From UBA7430 sp002478765 (GTDB taxonomy: Bacteria; Bacteroidota; Bacteroidia; Flavobacteriales; UBA7430): 64,000 nucleotides of DNA. Every line of letters starts with the position of its first letter. Within the stretch, counting starts at the first letter, position 1. Where the stretch lies: assembly GCA_943789355.1 (NCBI GenBank), contig CALSTU010000004.1, positions 248,001 to 312,000 on the forward strand, written 5' to 3'. Shown here one piece after another: positions 1 to 8,355 of the stretch. A model generated the notes under the pieces. It saw nothing but the letters and a program-made list of their open reading frames with translations, did no database searches and was not told where the DNA came from. The translations under genes and the position numbers were made by a program.

Positions 1-445
1 CCTGATCCCGGATGATTCGCACCTGATCGTAAATTTCATCGGCATGGATGTTACGCATTCGCTTCAATCGTCCTGTTGCGCAAAATTCGCAGGCAAGACT
101 ACAGCCTACCTGAGAGGAAATACAAGCCGTCATTCGCGAGTCGGCAGGAATAAGAACCCCTTCACAAATTCGATCATCGAACAAACGAAACGCATTTTTA
201 ATGGTTCCATCTTTACTGTATTGCGAGTCGTCTACTTGAACCGCATTGATGGTAAAGCCCTCTTTAAGCATGAGCCGAGTTGACAAGGAAAGGTTGGTCA
301 TCTGATCAAAATCAGTAACCGATTTTTTCCACAACCACTCATACACCTGTTTGGCGCGAAAGGCTTTTTCGCCTTTAGCGACAAAATATTCTTTGAGTTT
401 TTCTTTCGATAAAGCTCTAATGTCTTGTTTCTCCTGCTTTTTCAT
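1..445 (-). CDS. rlmN: 23S rRNA (adenine-C2)-methyltransferase, RlmN (3' end cut by window)
   Basis: Radical-SAM enzyme that methylates A2503 of 23S rRNA and A37 of some tRNAs. Only the first 148 codons lie in the window; the rest runs off the left edge. The ATG at 445 gives MKKQEKQDIRALSK, a normal RlmN N-terminus. The radical-SAM 4Fe-4S cysteines are in place as CSLACEFC (Cys115, Cys119, Cys122), followed by ATGRLKRMRNI. A TAnnTTTG promoter box lies 5 nt upstream of the start. It is divergent from the amidohydrolase gene, with 43 bp between the starts. The identification is secure; the product cannot be checked beyond residue 148. Confidence 0.95.
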   Translation of the reverse strand, partial: MKKQEKQDIRALSKEKLKEYFVAKGEKAFRAKQVYEWLWKKSVTDFDQMTNLSLSTRLMLKEGFTINAVQVDDSQYSKDGTIKNAFRLFDDRICEGVLIPADSRMTACISSQVGCSLACEFCATGRLKRMRNIHADEIYDQVRIIRDQ

Positions 446-450
446 CGCTG

Positions 451-458
451 CAAAGATA
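451..458 (-). promoter_or_regulatory. -7 promoter box of rlmN
   Basis: TATCTTTG on the minus strand matches the Bacteroidetes -7 consensus TAnnTTTG. Only 5 nt separate it from the rlmN ATG, so transcription would begin at or next to the start codon. No clear -33 TTG is seen. Confidence 0.55.
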
Positions 459-466
459 GGGATTCT

Positions 467-474
467 TACCTTTG
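467..474 (+). promoter_or_regulatory. -7 promoter box of the amidohydrolase gene
   Basis: TACCTTTG on the plus strand, 14 nt before the ATG at 489, matches TAnnTTTG. It lies back to back with the rlmN box (451-458), which makes a compact divergent promoter pair. Confidence 0.55.
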
Positions 475-488
475 TTAAAATTTTATAA

Positions 489-1661
489 ATGCGCATCATT
501 CAAGCTTCATATATCATTCCGCTAAATTCAGCTCCTATTGCCAATGGTTATTTATATATGGAGGATGACGGAACCATCATTCACATCACCAAAGAGGCTC
601 CTATTACCGATCAATTCAAGGTGGAAGAATACGATGGGATCCTTTGCCCAGGATTTATAAATACACATTGCCACCTGGAACTTTCACACATGAAAGGAAT
701 GATGACAGAGGCCTCCGGCCTTCCAGCTTTTGTTGATCAAATCCCGAAACAAAGGCAAAAGAGCAAGCTCGACTTAAGTCGATCAATCAAGCAGGGCGAT
801 GAGGAGATGCAGCAATCAGGAATTGTAGCTGTTGGCGACATCTCAAACACAGATGCAACCATTGAAATAAAAAGCGAAAGTCCGATTCAGTACCATTCCT
901 TTGTTGAACTTTTTGGCTTGAATAAAAACGAAGCAACGCCTATATTGAATGAAGGGCTACAAACACTAAAAAAATTCGAAACAAACGATTTGTCTGCGTC
1001 GCTTGTTCCTCATGCTCCCTACTCTGTCTCTATCGACTTGCTGAAAGGAATTTATGCCCACAACAAAAAGAACTTACTAAGCATACATCACCAAGAGACT
1101 CCATCAGAAAATGAGCTTTTTCTGGAAGGTCAGGGAGAACTGGCTGACATGCTCTTAAAGAAAGGTCGAGATCTAGGCGCTCATTTAAACGCTGGGAAAA
1201 ACGCTACAGAATTTAGCCTCACACCCTACCTATCAACCGATCAAAAAATTTTGTTGGTGCATAATACGTACTCTTCAGCATCAGACATCAACGGGGTATT
1301 AAGTCACTTTACAAATGCCTATTGGTGTACATGTCCGAAAGCGAACTGGTACATTGAGCGAGACTTACCCGACTACAACTTGTGGCGTAAAAAAGGTTTG
1401 AAAATTACAGTGGGTACAGATTCTCTGGCTTCTAATGACTCCATGAGTATCCTAGAAGAACTGAAGCTGATTCAAAATAAATTCCCAAACATTCCAACCC
1501 ATGAACTTCTCTCTTGGGCATGTAAAAATGGAGCCGAATATTTTGAATTCGATTCTCTGGGGTCCTTTAAGGCGGGTAACAAACCGGGGGTTGTTTTGAT
1601 TGAGCAAGTAGATGGTTTGCGATTAACGCCCGAGTCTCGTGTACGAGTTTTGTCTCGCTAA
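489..1661 (+). CDS. amidohydrolase family protein (chlorohydrolase/deaminase-like)
   Basis: Metal-dependent hydrolase of the amidohydrolase superfamily, 390 residues, cytosolic. The metal ligands of the TIM-barrel fold are visible: THCHLELSH (His60, His62), a third His in LLSIHHQE (His200/201), and the catalytic Asp in VGTDSLASND (Asp311). HAPYS at 175-179 is the usual substrate-side motif of the SsnA/cytosine-deaminase-like subgroup. Relatives act on ring amines or chlorides, such as guanine or aminodeoxyfutalosine. The substrate cannot be fixed from sequence, and no other menaquinone gene is nearby to support the futalosine option. Its stop codon overlaps the convergent ispD stop by 4 nt. 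Confidence 0.85.
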   Translation: MRIIQASYIIPLNSAPIANGYLYMEDDGTIIHITKEAPITDQFKVEEYDGILCPGFINTHCHLELSHMKGMMTEASGLPAFVDQIPKQRQKSKLDLSRSIKQGDEEMQQSGIVAVGDISNTDATIEIKSESPIQYHSFVELFGLNKNEATPILNEGLQTLKKFETNDLSASLVPHAPYSVSIDLLKGIYAHNKKNLLSIHHQETPSENELFLEGQGELADMLLKKGRDLGAHLNAGKNATEFSLTPYLSTDQKILLVHNTYSSASDINGVLSHFTNAYWCTCPKANWYIERDLPDYNLWRKKGLKITVGTDSLASNDSMSILEELKLIQNKFPNIPTHELLSWACKNGAEYFEFDSLGSFKAGNKPGVVLIEQVDGLRLTPESRVRVLSR

Positions 1662-2323
1662 CGACTCATAATGGCTTCAGCCAAAAGCAAATCTTTCGGA
1701 CTGGTTAATTTTATATTACTCGACTCACCATCGCAGAGAAATACTTTCTGACCGGTAGCTTCTACAACAGAAGCGTCATCCGTAAACGTCGCTTTTTCTT
1801 CTTGTTGATATGCTTTTTGAAGCGTTTCTGAAGAAAAGCATTGTGGTGTTTGTACCAAATAATACTGACTCCGATCCAAGGCTTTACTAGACCCATCCGA
1901 AACCCTCCGAATAGATTCGGTAATGGGGCAAACCGGAATGAGGGCCTTATTCATTTCCGTTTCTTTATACATACGTAAAATAAGGTCTGAGCTTATGAGG
2001 GGTCGAACACCATCATGAACTGCAATAATCGACACCTCGGAACAAAACTTCAATCCACTTTTTACAGATTCGAATCTCGAAGCACCGCCAACAGCAATTT
2101 GGTGGGGGATGCTGAACTGATGCCTTGTGCAAAGTGTTTTCCATGTACTGTGGTGGGGTTTGGGTAAAACCACAATCAACTCAATAGAGGCACTGGAACT
2201 GTAAAATTTTTCGAGAGTATGCATCAAAACAGGTCTACCCACCAACTCCATAAATTGTTTCGGAATCGAGCTTTTCATTCTTTGCCCACTTCCGCCGGCT
2301 ACTATGATGGCATATCTCTTCAT
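1658..2323 (-). CDS. ispD: 2-C-methyl-D-erythritol 4-phosphate cytidylyltransferase
   Basis: Third step of the MEP isoprenoid pathway: MEP + CTP to CDP-ME + PPi. The glycosyltransferase-A-like nucleotide-binding start YAIIVAGGSGQRM is at the extreme N-terminus, and AVHDGVRPLIS and TDDASVVEATG match IspD active-site segments. I place the start at the ATG at 2323 (MKRYAIIV, 221 residues, normal length); an upstream in-frame start would add 17 residues with no family counterpart. The stop overlaps the convergent amidohydrolase stop. It lies behind the queA terminator, so it may be poorly coupled to that operon. Confidence 0.95.
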   Translation of the reverse strand: MKRYAIIVAGGSGQRMKSSIPKQFMELVGRPVLMHTLEKFYSSSASIELIVVLPKPHHSTWKTLCTRHQFSIPHQIAVGGASRFESVKSGLKFCSEVSIIAVHDGVRPLISSDLILRMYKETEMNKALIPVCPITESIRRVSDGSSKALDRSQYYLVQTPQCFSSETLQKAYQQEEKATFTDDASVVEATGQKVFLCDGESSNIKLTSPKDLLLAEAIMSR

Positions 2324-2390
2324 TTCTATTTCCCAGTATTTGCTGAAAAGTACGGCGTAACTTTGAATCTTCAAAATTTAACCTCTCAAA

Positions 2391-2427
2391 ACAAAAAAAA
2401 GCTAAAAGGTCAAGACCTCTTAGCTTT
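2391..2427 (-). terminator. Rho-independent terminator of queA
   Basis: The 11-bp arms GCTAAAAGGTC and GACCTCTTAGC (one mismatch) are separated by AA. On the minus strand a run of T residues follows. It lies 24 nt past the queA stop. Confidence 0.8.
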
Positions 2428-2450
2428 TCTTTAAACATCTATTTTATCCA

Positions 2451-3500
2451 TTACAAAATCAACATCGCGTCTCCGTAAGTAAAGAAATTGTATTTCTCTT
2501 TTATCGCTTCTGCATAAGCCTCATTTAACAATTCAAAACCACAAAAAGCAGCGGCATGCATCATTAAGGTTGATTTTGGTGTGTGTAAATTTGTAATCAT
2601 ACAATTCGGAATTTTGAACTCATAAGGAGGGAATATAAATTTATTCGTCCATCCGTTAAACTCATTCAAAGAACCGGAAGTGGAGACCGAACTCTCTATT
2701 GCGCGCAAGCTGGTTGTTCCAACCGCACAAATTTTTCGACCCTCTGAAAGGGCTTTATTTACAGTTGTACAAGCTTCTTCTTTGATAATCACTTGTTCTG
2801 ACTCCATCTTGTGCTTCGATAAATCTTCAACCTCTACAGGTCGGAACGTACCTAAGCCTACATGAAGCGTCACATCAGCAAAGTTTACACCTTTAATCTC
2901 TAAACGCTTTAAAAGGTGTTTGCTAAAATGCATCCCTGCAGTTGGAGCGGCAACAGCTCCGTGTTCTTTTGCGTATACGGTTTGGTAGCGTTCATCATCT
3001 TCTGCGTCAGGTTCGCGATCAATGTATTTCGGAAGCGGGGTTTGGCCTAGTTCGTCCAACTTTTCTCTGAACGCTTCATAAGAACCATCAAATAAGAATC
3101 GAAGAGTTCGACCTCTTGACGTCGTGTTATCGATAACCTCAGCAACCAACGAGCTATCCTTGCCAAAATACAATTTGTTACCGATACGAATTTTTCTTGC
3201 TGGGTCTACCAAAACATCCCACAGTCGATTTTCTTTGTTCAGCTCACGCAACAAAAACACTTCAATTCTAGCACCCGTCTTTTCCTTGTTCCCGAACATT
3301 CGAGCCGGAAAAACTTTGGTGTTATTCAATATCATGACATCCTGATCATCAAAATAATCAACAAGATCTTTGAAAAGTTTGTGTTCAATTTTACCTGTAT
3401 CGCGATGTACCACCATCAGTCTAGACTCATCTCGGTTTTGCGTTGGTCTTTTAGCCAACAACTCATCCGGAAGTTCGTAGTTGAAGTGAGAAAGTTTCAT
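2451..3500 (-). CDS. queA: S-adenosylmethionine:tRNA ribosyltransferase-isomerase
   Basis: QueA transfers and rearranges the ribosyl group of SAM onto preQ1 in tRNA, making epoxyqueuosine. Family landmarks: MKLSHFNYELPDELLAKRP at the N-terminus, the stretch YQTVYAKEHGAVAAPTAG in the middle, and LHVGLGTFRPVEVEDL further on. The length (349 residues) is normal. The ATG at 3500 gives the conserved MKLSxFxYELP start; an in-frame ATG at 3512 would add four residues. It follows truB by about 70 nt, with a TAnnTTTG box between, and ends at a clear terminator. Confidence 0.96.
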   Translation of the reverse strand: MKLSHFNYELPDELLAKRPTQNRDESRLMVVHRDTGKIEHKLFKDLVDYFDDQDVMILNNTKVFPARMFGNKEKTGARIEVFLLRELNKENRLWDVLVDPARKIRIGNKLYFGKDSSLVAEVIDNTTSRGRTLRFLFDGSYEAFREKLDELGQTPLPKYIDREPDAEDDERYQTVYAKEHGAVAAPTAGMHFSKHLLKRLEIKGVNFADVTLHVGLGTFRPVEVEDLSKHKMESEQVIIKEEACTTVNKALSEGRKICAVGTTSLRAIESSVSTSGSLNEFNGWTNKFIFPPYEFKIPNCMITNLHTPKSTLMMHAAAFCGFELLNEAYAEAIKEKYNFFTYGDAMLIL

Positions 3501-3533
3501 TTTGGTAATCATAGCATCTGTATTTTAGGCTTG

Positions 3534-3541
3534 CAAATATA
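3534..3541 (-). promoter_or_regulatory. -7 promoter box of queA
   Basis: TATATTTG on the minus strand in the truB-queA gap, 21 or 33 nt before the two candidate starts. No -33 TTG at 17-23 nt was seen, so it may only be an internal booster in the operon. Confidence 0.4.
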
Positions 3542-3569
3542 GGAAATAAAATAAATTTTTTGCGATTTA

Positions 3570-4262
3570 TCAAGACTTCATCAAAAGCTCAAAGTCTTGA
3601 ATATCAAGAGCGTTTTTTAATTCGTACGCTCCAATTTTTGTTCGTTGCAGCTTAGTCAACCACGCACCGCTATGCATAGCCTTCCCCAAGTCGTAAGCAA
3701 GAGATCGTATGTACGTTCCTTTGCTGCAGGCAACTCTGAAGCTTACGTATGGCATTTCGATGCTCAAAAGCTCGATGTCTTGAATGGAGATGGTTCGAGG
3801 TTTTATTTCGACTTCCTTCCCTTTTCGAGCACTTTCGTACAACTTTTTGCCATCGACTTTAATCGCAGAAAAAATCGGAGGAAATTGTTGAAGATCTCCC
3901 AGGAAAGATTGTAATGTTTGGGTAATTAAATCCGCATTGATGTGTTGTGTGGAGTAAAATCTATTTTCTGCCGACTCTCCATCATAACTGGGTGTGGTAG
4001 CCCCAAGCTTTATGGTGGCAATATATTCTTTGTGCGCAGACTGATACTGATGAATTTCTTTGGTCTTTTTGCCCGTACACAATATCATTAACCCCGAAGC
4101 AAGAGGGTCTAATGTACCGGCGTGCCCCACCTTAATTTTTTTGACTTTGAGCTTACGTTTGATCAGCCAACGCAGTTTGTTGACCACCTGGAAACTCGTC
4201 CAGTGAAGCGGCTTATTGATTTGAAGAACTTCTCCTTCTTTAAATTGAAACTCTTTCTTCAT
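3570..4262 (-). CDS. truB: tRNA pseudouridine(55) synthase
   Basis: Makes pseudouridine 55 in the T-loop of tRNAs. The N-terminus reads INKPLHWTSFQVVNKLRW, and the catalytic motif GHAGTLDPLASG holds Asp52. CSKGTYIRSLAYDLGKA is the second family signature. At 230 residues it is the short form without a long PUA extension. It lies 24 nt downstream of hemL on the same strand, so it probably belongs to the hem-truB-queA transcription unit. Confidence 0.96.
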   Translation of the reverse strand: MKKEFQFKEGEVLQINKPLHWTSFQVVNKLRWLIKRKLKVKKIKVGHAGTLDPLASGLMILCTGKKTKEIHQYQSAHKEYIATIKLGATTPSYDGESAENRFYSTQHINADLITQTLQSFLGDLQQFPPIFSAIKVDGKKLYESARKGKEVEIKPRTISIQDIELLSIEMPYVSFRVACSKGTYIRSLAYDLGKAMHSGAWLTKLQRTKIGAYELKNALDIQDFELLMKS

Positions 4263-4286
4263 TGAAATGCTGTGGTTCGAATAAAA

Positions 4287-5576
4287 TTAAGAAGCTTGAA
4301 TTTCTTGAATCGTTTCATCAAGCGCCAATATCGTTTTGTCTAACAATTCTTTGCTATGTGTTCGAGATATGAATAACGATTCAAATGCCGAAGGTGCCAA
4401 ATAAACACCTCGCTTCAGCATGCCGTGAAAAACCTTTTTGAAGTATTCGGCATCAGCCGAACAAGCATCATCAAAATCAAAAACTTCATCCACATCAAAA
4501 TGAAAGCTGAGCATTGAGCCCACACGATTAAGACAAACCTTGAGCTGATATTTCTCAAAAACTTGACGCATACCTGATTCCAGATAAGCCGTTTTCTCTT
4601 CCAGCTCTTCAAAAATAACTGGGTGTTCATTTAATTCTTTTAACAAGGTATAACCACAAGACATCGCTAGTGGATTACCAGATAGTGTTCCAGCTTGGTA
4701 TACGGGTCCGAGAGGAGCAACCATGTTCATGATGTCTTCTCGACCACCAAAAGCACCTACCGGCAAGCCTCCTCCGATAATCTTACCCATACAAACCATG
4801 TCGGGCTGAATCTTGTATCGTTTGTGCGCCCCACCCTCAGACAGTCGGAAACCGGTCATTACCTCATCGAATATGAGCACCGCTCCGTGGGCGTCGCACA
4901 ATGTTCGGAGGCCTTCTAAAAAACCTGGTTTTGGGGGAATGCAACCCATATTACCTGCCACAGGCTCTATAATGATCGCGGCTACTTCACCTTTGTTCTT
5001 ATTTAAAACCTCTTCAACATGCGCCAAATCATTGTACCGAGCAAGAAGGGTGTCTTTTGCGGTTCCGCTTGTAACGCCTGGGGAGTTTGGCACTCCCAAC
5101 GTAATGGCTCCAGAGCCTGCTTTGATTAAAAATGCGTCAGAATGTCCGTGATAACAGCCTTCAAATTTGATGAATTTTTCACGATTGGTATAAGCACGCG
5201 CCACGCGAATGGCGCTCATGCATGCCTCCGTTCCTGAGTTTACCATTCGTACTTTTTCAACACCAGGCATCATGTCGCAGATGAGTTCTGCGATGTCGGT
5301 TTCAAGTGCTGTTGGGCCTCCAAAAGACGTCGAAGCATCGGCGGCTTTTTTTAAGGCTTGCAGAACAGGTGGGTGACAATGCCCCAAAATCATGGGACCC
5401 CAGGAACCGATATAGTCAACGTATTCGTTCCCTTCCACGTCCACTAAAATAGACCCTTTGGCTTCTCGAAAGAAAACGGGTGTTCCCCCAACCGACTTAA
5501 AGGCTCTAACCGGCGAGTTGACGCCGCCTGGAATATACATCTGTGCTCTTTCAAAGAGCTGCTTGCTAGTTGTCAT
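4287..5576 (-). CDS. hemL: glutamate-1-semialdehyde 2,1-aminomutase
   Basis: PLP enzyme that converts glutamate-1-semialdehyde to 5-aminolevulinate in the C5 tetrapyrrole pathway. IPGGVNSPVRAFKSVGG at the start, VNSGTEACMSAIRVARAYT, IFDEVMTGFR and MGKIIGGGLPVGAFGG (the Lys binds PLP) are all in place. The ATG at 5576 gives 429 residues, the usual length; a TTG one codon upstream is an unlikely start. It sits 51 nt downstream of hemB, the next enzyme of the pathway, which supports co-transcription. Confidence 0.97.
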   Translation of the reverse strand: MTTSKQLFERAQMYIPGGVNSPVRAFKSVGGTPVFFREAKGSILVDVEGNEYVDYIGSWGPMILGHCHPPVLQALKKAADASTSFGGPTALETDIAELICDMMPGVEKVRMVNSGTEACMSAIRVARAYTNREKFIKFEGCYHGHSDAFLIKAGSGAITLGVPNSPGVTSGTAKDTLLARYNDLAHVEEVLNKNKGEVAAIIIEPVAGNMGCIPPKPGFLEGLRTLCDAHGAVLIFDEVMTGFRLSEGGAHKRYKIQPDMVCMGKIIGGGLPVGAFGGREDIMNMVAPLGPVYQAGTLSGNPLAMSCGYTLLKELNEHPVIFEELEEKTAYLESGMRQVFEKYQLKVCLNRVGSMLSFHFDVDEVFDFDDACSADAEYFKKVFHGMLKRGVYLAPSAFESLFISRTHSKELLDKTILALDETIQEIQAS

Positions 5577-5627
5577 CAAACTAATTTTAATCTTTTAATG
5601 TGTACGCTTAAGTCTATCAAAATCTCC

Positions 5628-6611
5628 TTATGACTTCAAAAGTCGCGCTATATCTTTGGCAAAATAACTGGCAATTAAATCTGCACCGGCTCTTTTAAAT
5701 CCAATCACAGACTCGAGCATCGCGTCCTCAAGATTCAACCACCCTTTTTCTGCAGCGGCATGAATCATAGAAAATTCTCCGGACACTTGATAAGCGGCTA
5801 CAGGAACCTTGAACTTTTCTTTCACCAAACGAACCATATCCAAATAGGGCATTCCTGGTTTGATCATCAAAACATCGGCGCCTTCTTGAATGTCTAAAGC
5901 ACATTCTGTAAGGCCTTCTTCAGCATTGGCGGGATTCATTTGATAGGTTTTTTTATCTCCAAAACCTGGCGCAGAATCCAATGCGTCTCGAAAGGGTCCG
6001 TAAAAACATGATGCGTATTTTACGGCGTATGACATGATGCCAACGTTTGGAAACCCTTGTTCTTCTAGTATTTCGCGAATGTAACCAATTCTTCCGTCCA
6101 TCATGTCTGAGGGTGCTACCATGTCAGCTCCGGCTTGCGCGTGTGAAAGAGCCATCTCTCCTAACAATTCTACACTGGCATCGTTCACAATTTCACCATT
6201 TTCTACCAAGCCGTCGTGACCGTCGGACGAGTATGGATCTAGAGCTACATCCGTCATCACATACATCTCAGGGCAACGCTTTTTAATCGCTTTTACAGCA
6301 CGCTGCATCAAGCCGTCTGGATTGATGGCCTCACTTCCTTTAGCGTCTTTGAGTGCATCCTTTACTTTTGCAAAAAGAAGCACGCTTCGAAGCCCCAAGT
6401 CGAAACAAGATTGAACTTCTTCAACCAACAAATCTAGCGTATATCGGTAATAGCCGGGCATGGAAGGAATTTCTTCTTTCGCGCTCTGCCCTTCCATAAA
6501 AAATAAGGGCACAATAAAATCGGTTGCTCGTATGTGGTTTTCTTGCACCAAAGATCGAACAGCACTGGACTTTCGCAATCTTCGTGGTCGGGTATATGGA
6601 TGTACAGTCAT
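5628..6611 (-). CDS. hemB: porphobilinogen synthase (delta-aminolevulinic acid dehydratase)
   Basis: Condenses two 5-aminolevulinate molecules to porphobilinogen. The metal-site segment reads DVALDPYSSDGHDG, with Asp in place of the zinc cysteines, which is the magnesium-type variant. Two active-site lysines are seen in APGFGDKKTYQM and DVLMIKPGMPYLDM. I chose the ATG at 6611 (327 residues): a longer frame starts at 6680, but its extra 23 residues are not family-like and the -7 promoter box at 6629-6636 lies inside that extension. First gene of the hemB-hemL pair. Confidence 0.96.
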   Translation of the reverse strand: MTVHPYTRPRRLRKSSAVRSLVQENHIRATDFIVPLFFMEGQSAKEEIPSMPGYYRYTLDLLVEEVQSCFDLGLRSVLLFAKVKDALKDAKGSEAINPDGLMQRAVKAIKKRCPEMYVMTDVALDPYSSDGHDGLVENGEIVNDASVELLGEMALSHAQAGADMVAPSDMMDGRIGYIREILEEQGFPNVGIMSYAVKYASCFYGPFRDALDSAPGFGDKKTYQMNPANAEEGLTECALDIQEGADVLMIKPGMPYLDMVRLVKEKFKVPVAAYQVSGEFSMIHAAAEKGWLNLEDAMLESVIGFKRAGADLIASYFAKDIARLLKS

Positions 6612-6628
6612 GCGTATGAATTTACATG

Positions 6629-6636
6629 CAAAAGTA
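6629..6636 (-). promoter_or_regulatory. -7 promoter box of hemB
   Basis: TACTTTTG on the minus strand, 17 nt upstream of the chosen hemB ATG, matches TAnnTTTG. It helps decide the hemB start, because the longer frame would contain its own promoter. Confidence 0.55.
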
Positions 6637-6654
6637 CGTTGAATTCCTGAATGT

Positions 6655-7131
6655 CTACAATTTATGATTCTGGATTTCACTAAAAGCCATTGCTTTTTGC
6701 TTGATCACTCCGCTTTCCAAACCTTGAACAACATGAATACATGCTTGTTGGAAGTCGGCTACAAGATCTTCGATGATGAATATCCTTTTTGATGCTAGGC
6801 GCTGTAAATGTTGGTTTTTGCTTGTTGTTTTTGTCTCCAAAACTACAAAGCCTCCGGGACTGCACATATGGCTCATGGTACACCTGAGTTGTTTGTATAG
6901 CCAATCGTTTTCCGTCAGGTCTAGATAAACTTCAGGAAACAGTTCCTTAACGGCCAAATGAAATCTTTTTTTGGATTGTCTTTTTGCTGCCAAGGGTTTC
7001 TTATCGAGAAAACTTCCCAAAGTTTCTATGCCCTGGCTCACTAAAAAAAAGACCGGAAAGTAAAACTGAGCCTCCAGCAATTTCTGACTTTCTTCGAGCA
7101 GTCTTCGCTGAATAAATTCTTCGTTTTTCAT
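6655..7131 (-). CDS. HEPN-like helical protein of unknown function
   Basis: 158-residue soluble protein predicted mostly alpha-helical, with no signal peptide. I do not recognise it with certainty. The segment YKQLRCTMSHMCSPGG contains Arg-x4-His, the spacing of the HEPN RNase motif, and the N-terminal EFIQRRLLEESQKLLEAQ also resembles HEPN helix 1. HEPN proteins can be RNA-cleaving toxins, but they can also be inactive binding domains. The context (between nfu and hemB, all on the minus strand, 28 nt after nfu) is housekeeping, and no antitoxin-like partner is adjacent. The ATG at 7131 is used rather than the TTG one codon upstream. Confidence 0.6.
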   Translation of the reverse strand: MKNEEFIQRRLLEESQKLLEAQFYFPVFFLVSQGIETLGSFLDKKPLAAKRQSKKRFHLAVKELFPEVYLDLTENDWLYKQLRCTMSHMCSPGGFVVLETKTTSKNQHLQRLASKRIFIIEDLVADFQQACIHVVQGLESGVIKQKAMAFSEIQNHKL

Positions 7132-7159
7132 CAAAAAATAAAAATCGCCGTAAAATAAC

Positions 7160-7780
7160 TTAGCCGTTTATGGCAATGACTTCTTTTACGAGCGTCGGGA
7201 GCATCTGTTTGAGCATGCTTTCTATTCCCTGCTTCAACGTAACGGTAGAGGACGGACAGCCGCTACATGCTCCCTGAAGTAAAACGGATACTTTTCCGTC
7301 TTCAAAAGAGACAAACTTGATGTTTCCACCATCAGACTCAACCGCGGGTGCTACATATTCTTCGAGGATTTCTACGATGCGTGTTTCAATCTCTCCCAAC
7401 TCTTCTGACTCAGAATTGTCAGACAATTCCGGGCTCGACTGAGCTTGCTGCTGAGCTTCTGATGTTTGTGATTCTTCGACAACAACAACCCCTCCATCGG
7501 CTAGATATTCACGAATAAATTCACGGATTTCCATGACGATGTCATCCCATTCCATCATGTCATACTTGGTTAAAGACACAAAGTTCTTGGCGATAAAGAC
7601 TTCTTTTACGAAAGGGAAATGAAAAAGTTTTGCGGCTAAAGGCGCCTCTTTTGCCTCGTCGATGTTGATAAACTCCTGACTATCACCATAAATAATGGCA
7701 CGGTTCACTACAAACTTCATTACGCCCGGATTGGGGGTAGACTCAGCATAAACTGTTGTGGGTACTTTATTCTCGCTCAT
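7160..7780 (-). CDS. NifU-type iron-sulfur scaffold/carrier protein (Nfu)
   Basis: Carries and delivers 4Fe-4S clusters to apoproteins. Two domains are visible: an N-terminal Nfu_N domain starting TVYAESTPNPGVMKFVVNR (about residues 8-95), an acidic Ser/Gln-rich linker (about 103-130), and a C-terminal NifU domain with the cluster-binding CSGCPSS motif. The length of 206 residues is usual for the Bacteroidetes form. Gene symbol left blank because nfuA properly names a different architecture in enterobacteria. It is divergent from the gamma-carbonic anhydrase gene, with 39 nt between the starts. Confidence 0.92.
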   Translation of the reverse strand: MSENKVPTTVYAESTPNPGVMKFVVNRAIIYGDSQEFINIDEAKEAPLAAKLFHFPFVKEVFIAKNFVSLTKYDMMEWDDIVMEIREFIREYLADGGVVVVEESQTSEAQQQAQSSPELSDNSESEELGEIETRIVEILEEYVAPAVESDGGNIKFVSFEDGKVSVLLQGACSGCPSSTVTLKQGIESMLKQMLPTLVKEVIAING

Positions 7781-7819
7781 CTTCCTTAATTTTACACAAA
7801 ATTACAAATAAGTAGAGAT

Positions 7820-8338
7820 ATGGCATTGGTGAAATCAATAAAAGGCAAAAATCCGGTTTGGGGTAAAAATTGTTTCTTGGCAGAAAACGCAACGATCGTG
7901 GGGGATGTATCTATGGGAAAAGACTGTAGCATCTGGTTCAACGCCGTACTCCGAGGAGATGTGCACTATATTAAAATTGGGGATCAGGTAAACATTCAAG
8001 ACGGGGCCGTCGTTCACGGAACCTATCAAAAACACCCTACAAACATTGGCAACAAAGTTTCTATCGGACACAATGCATTGGTTCACGGATGTACCATTCA
8101 CGACCAGGTTTTGGTTGGTATGGGTGCAACGGTTATGGACAACTGTGTGATTCACTCCAACAGCATCATCGCTGCAGGTGCCGTTGTGTTAGAAAATACG
8201 GTGGTAGAATCGGGTTGCATTTATGCTGGAGTTCCCGCCAAGAAAGTAAAGGAACTTAACGAAGAACAAACCTCACGCCTTATCGAGGGGATTTCAAACA
8301 ACTACGTTAAATATGCGAGCTGGCTGGAAGAAGAATAG
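7820..8338 (+). CDS. gamma-class carbonic anhydrase family protein (left-handed beta-helix)
   Basis: 172 residues built of hexapeptide repeats, such as IVGDVSMGKDCSIW, VNIQDGAVVHG, VSIGHNALVHG and VLVGMGATVMDN. The His residues of VVHG, IGHNALVHG are at the positions that bind metal in the trimeric gamma-carbonic anhydrase/YrdA/PaaY group. Relatives vary between true carbonic anhydrases and thioesterase-like or unknown activities, so the enzymatic role is inferred only. It converges with the flavodoxin gene, with a 17-nt gap and no visible terminator. Confidence 0.88.
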   Translation: MALVKSIKGKNPVWGKNCFLAENATIVGDVSMGKDCSIWFNAVLRGDVHYIKIGDQVNIQDGAVVHGTYQKHPTNIGNKVSIGHNALVHGCTIHDQVLVGMGATVMDNCVIHSNSIIAAGAVVLENTVVESGCIYAGVPAKKVKELNEEQTSRLIEGISNNYVKYASWLEEE

Positions 8339-8355
8339 CTCGGTTTGTAATGAGT

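Noticed and set aside
6655..7131. HEPN-like protein considered as a toxin-antitoxin or abortive-infection module
   Set aside because: No nucleotidyltransferase or other antitoxin partner is adjacent, and the neighbours are Fe-S and haem biosynthesis genes.
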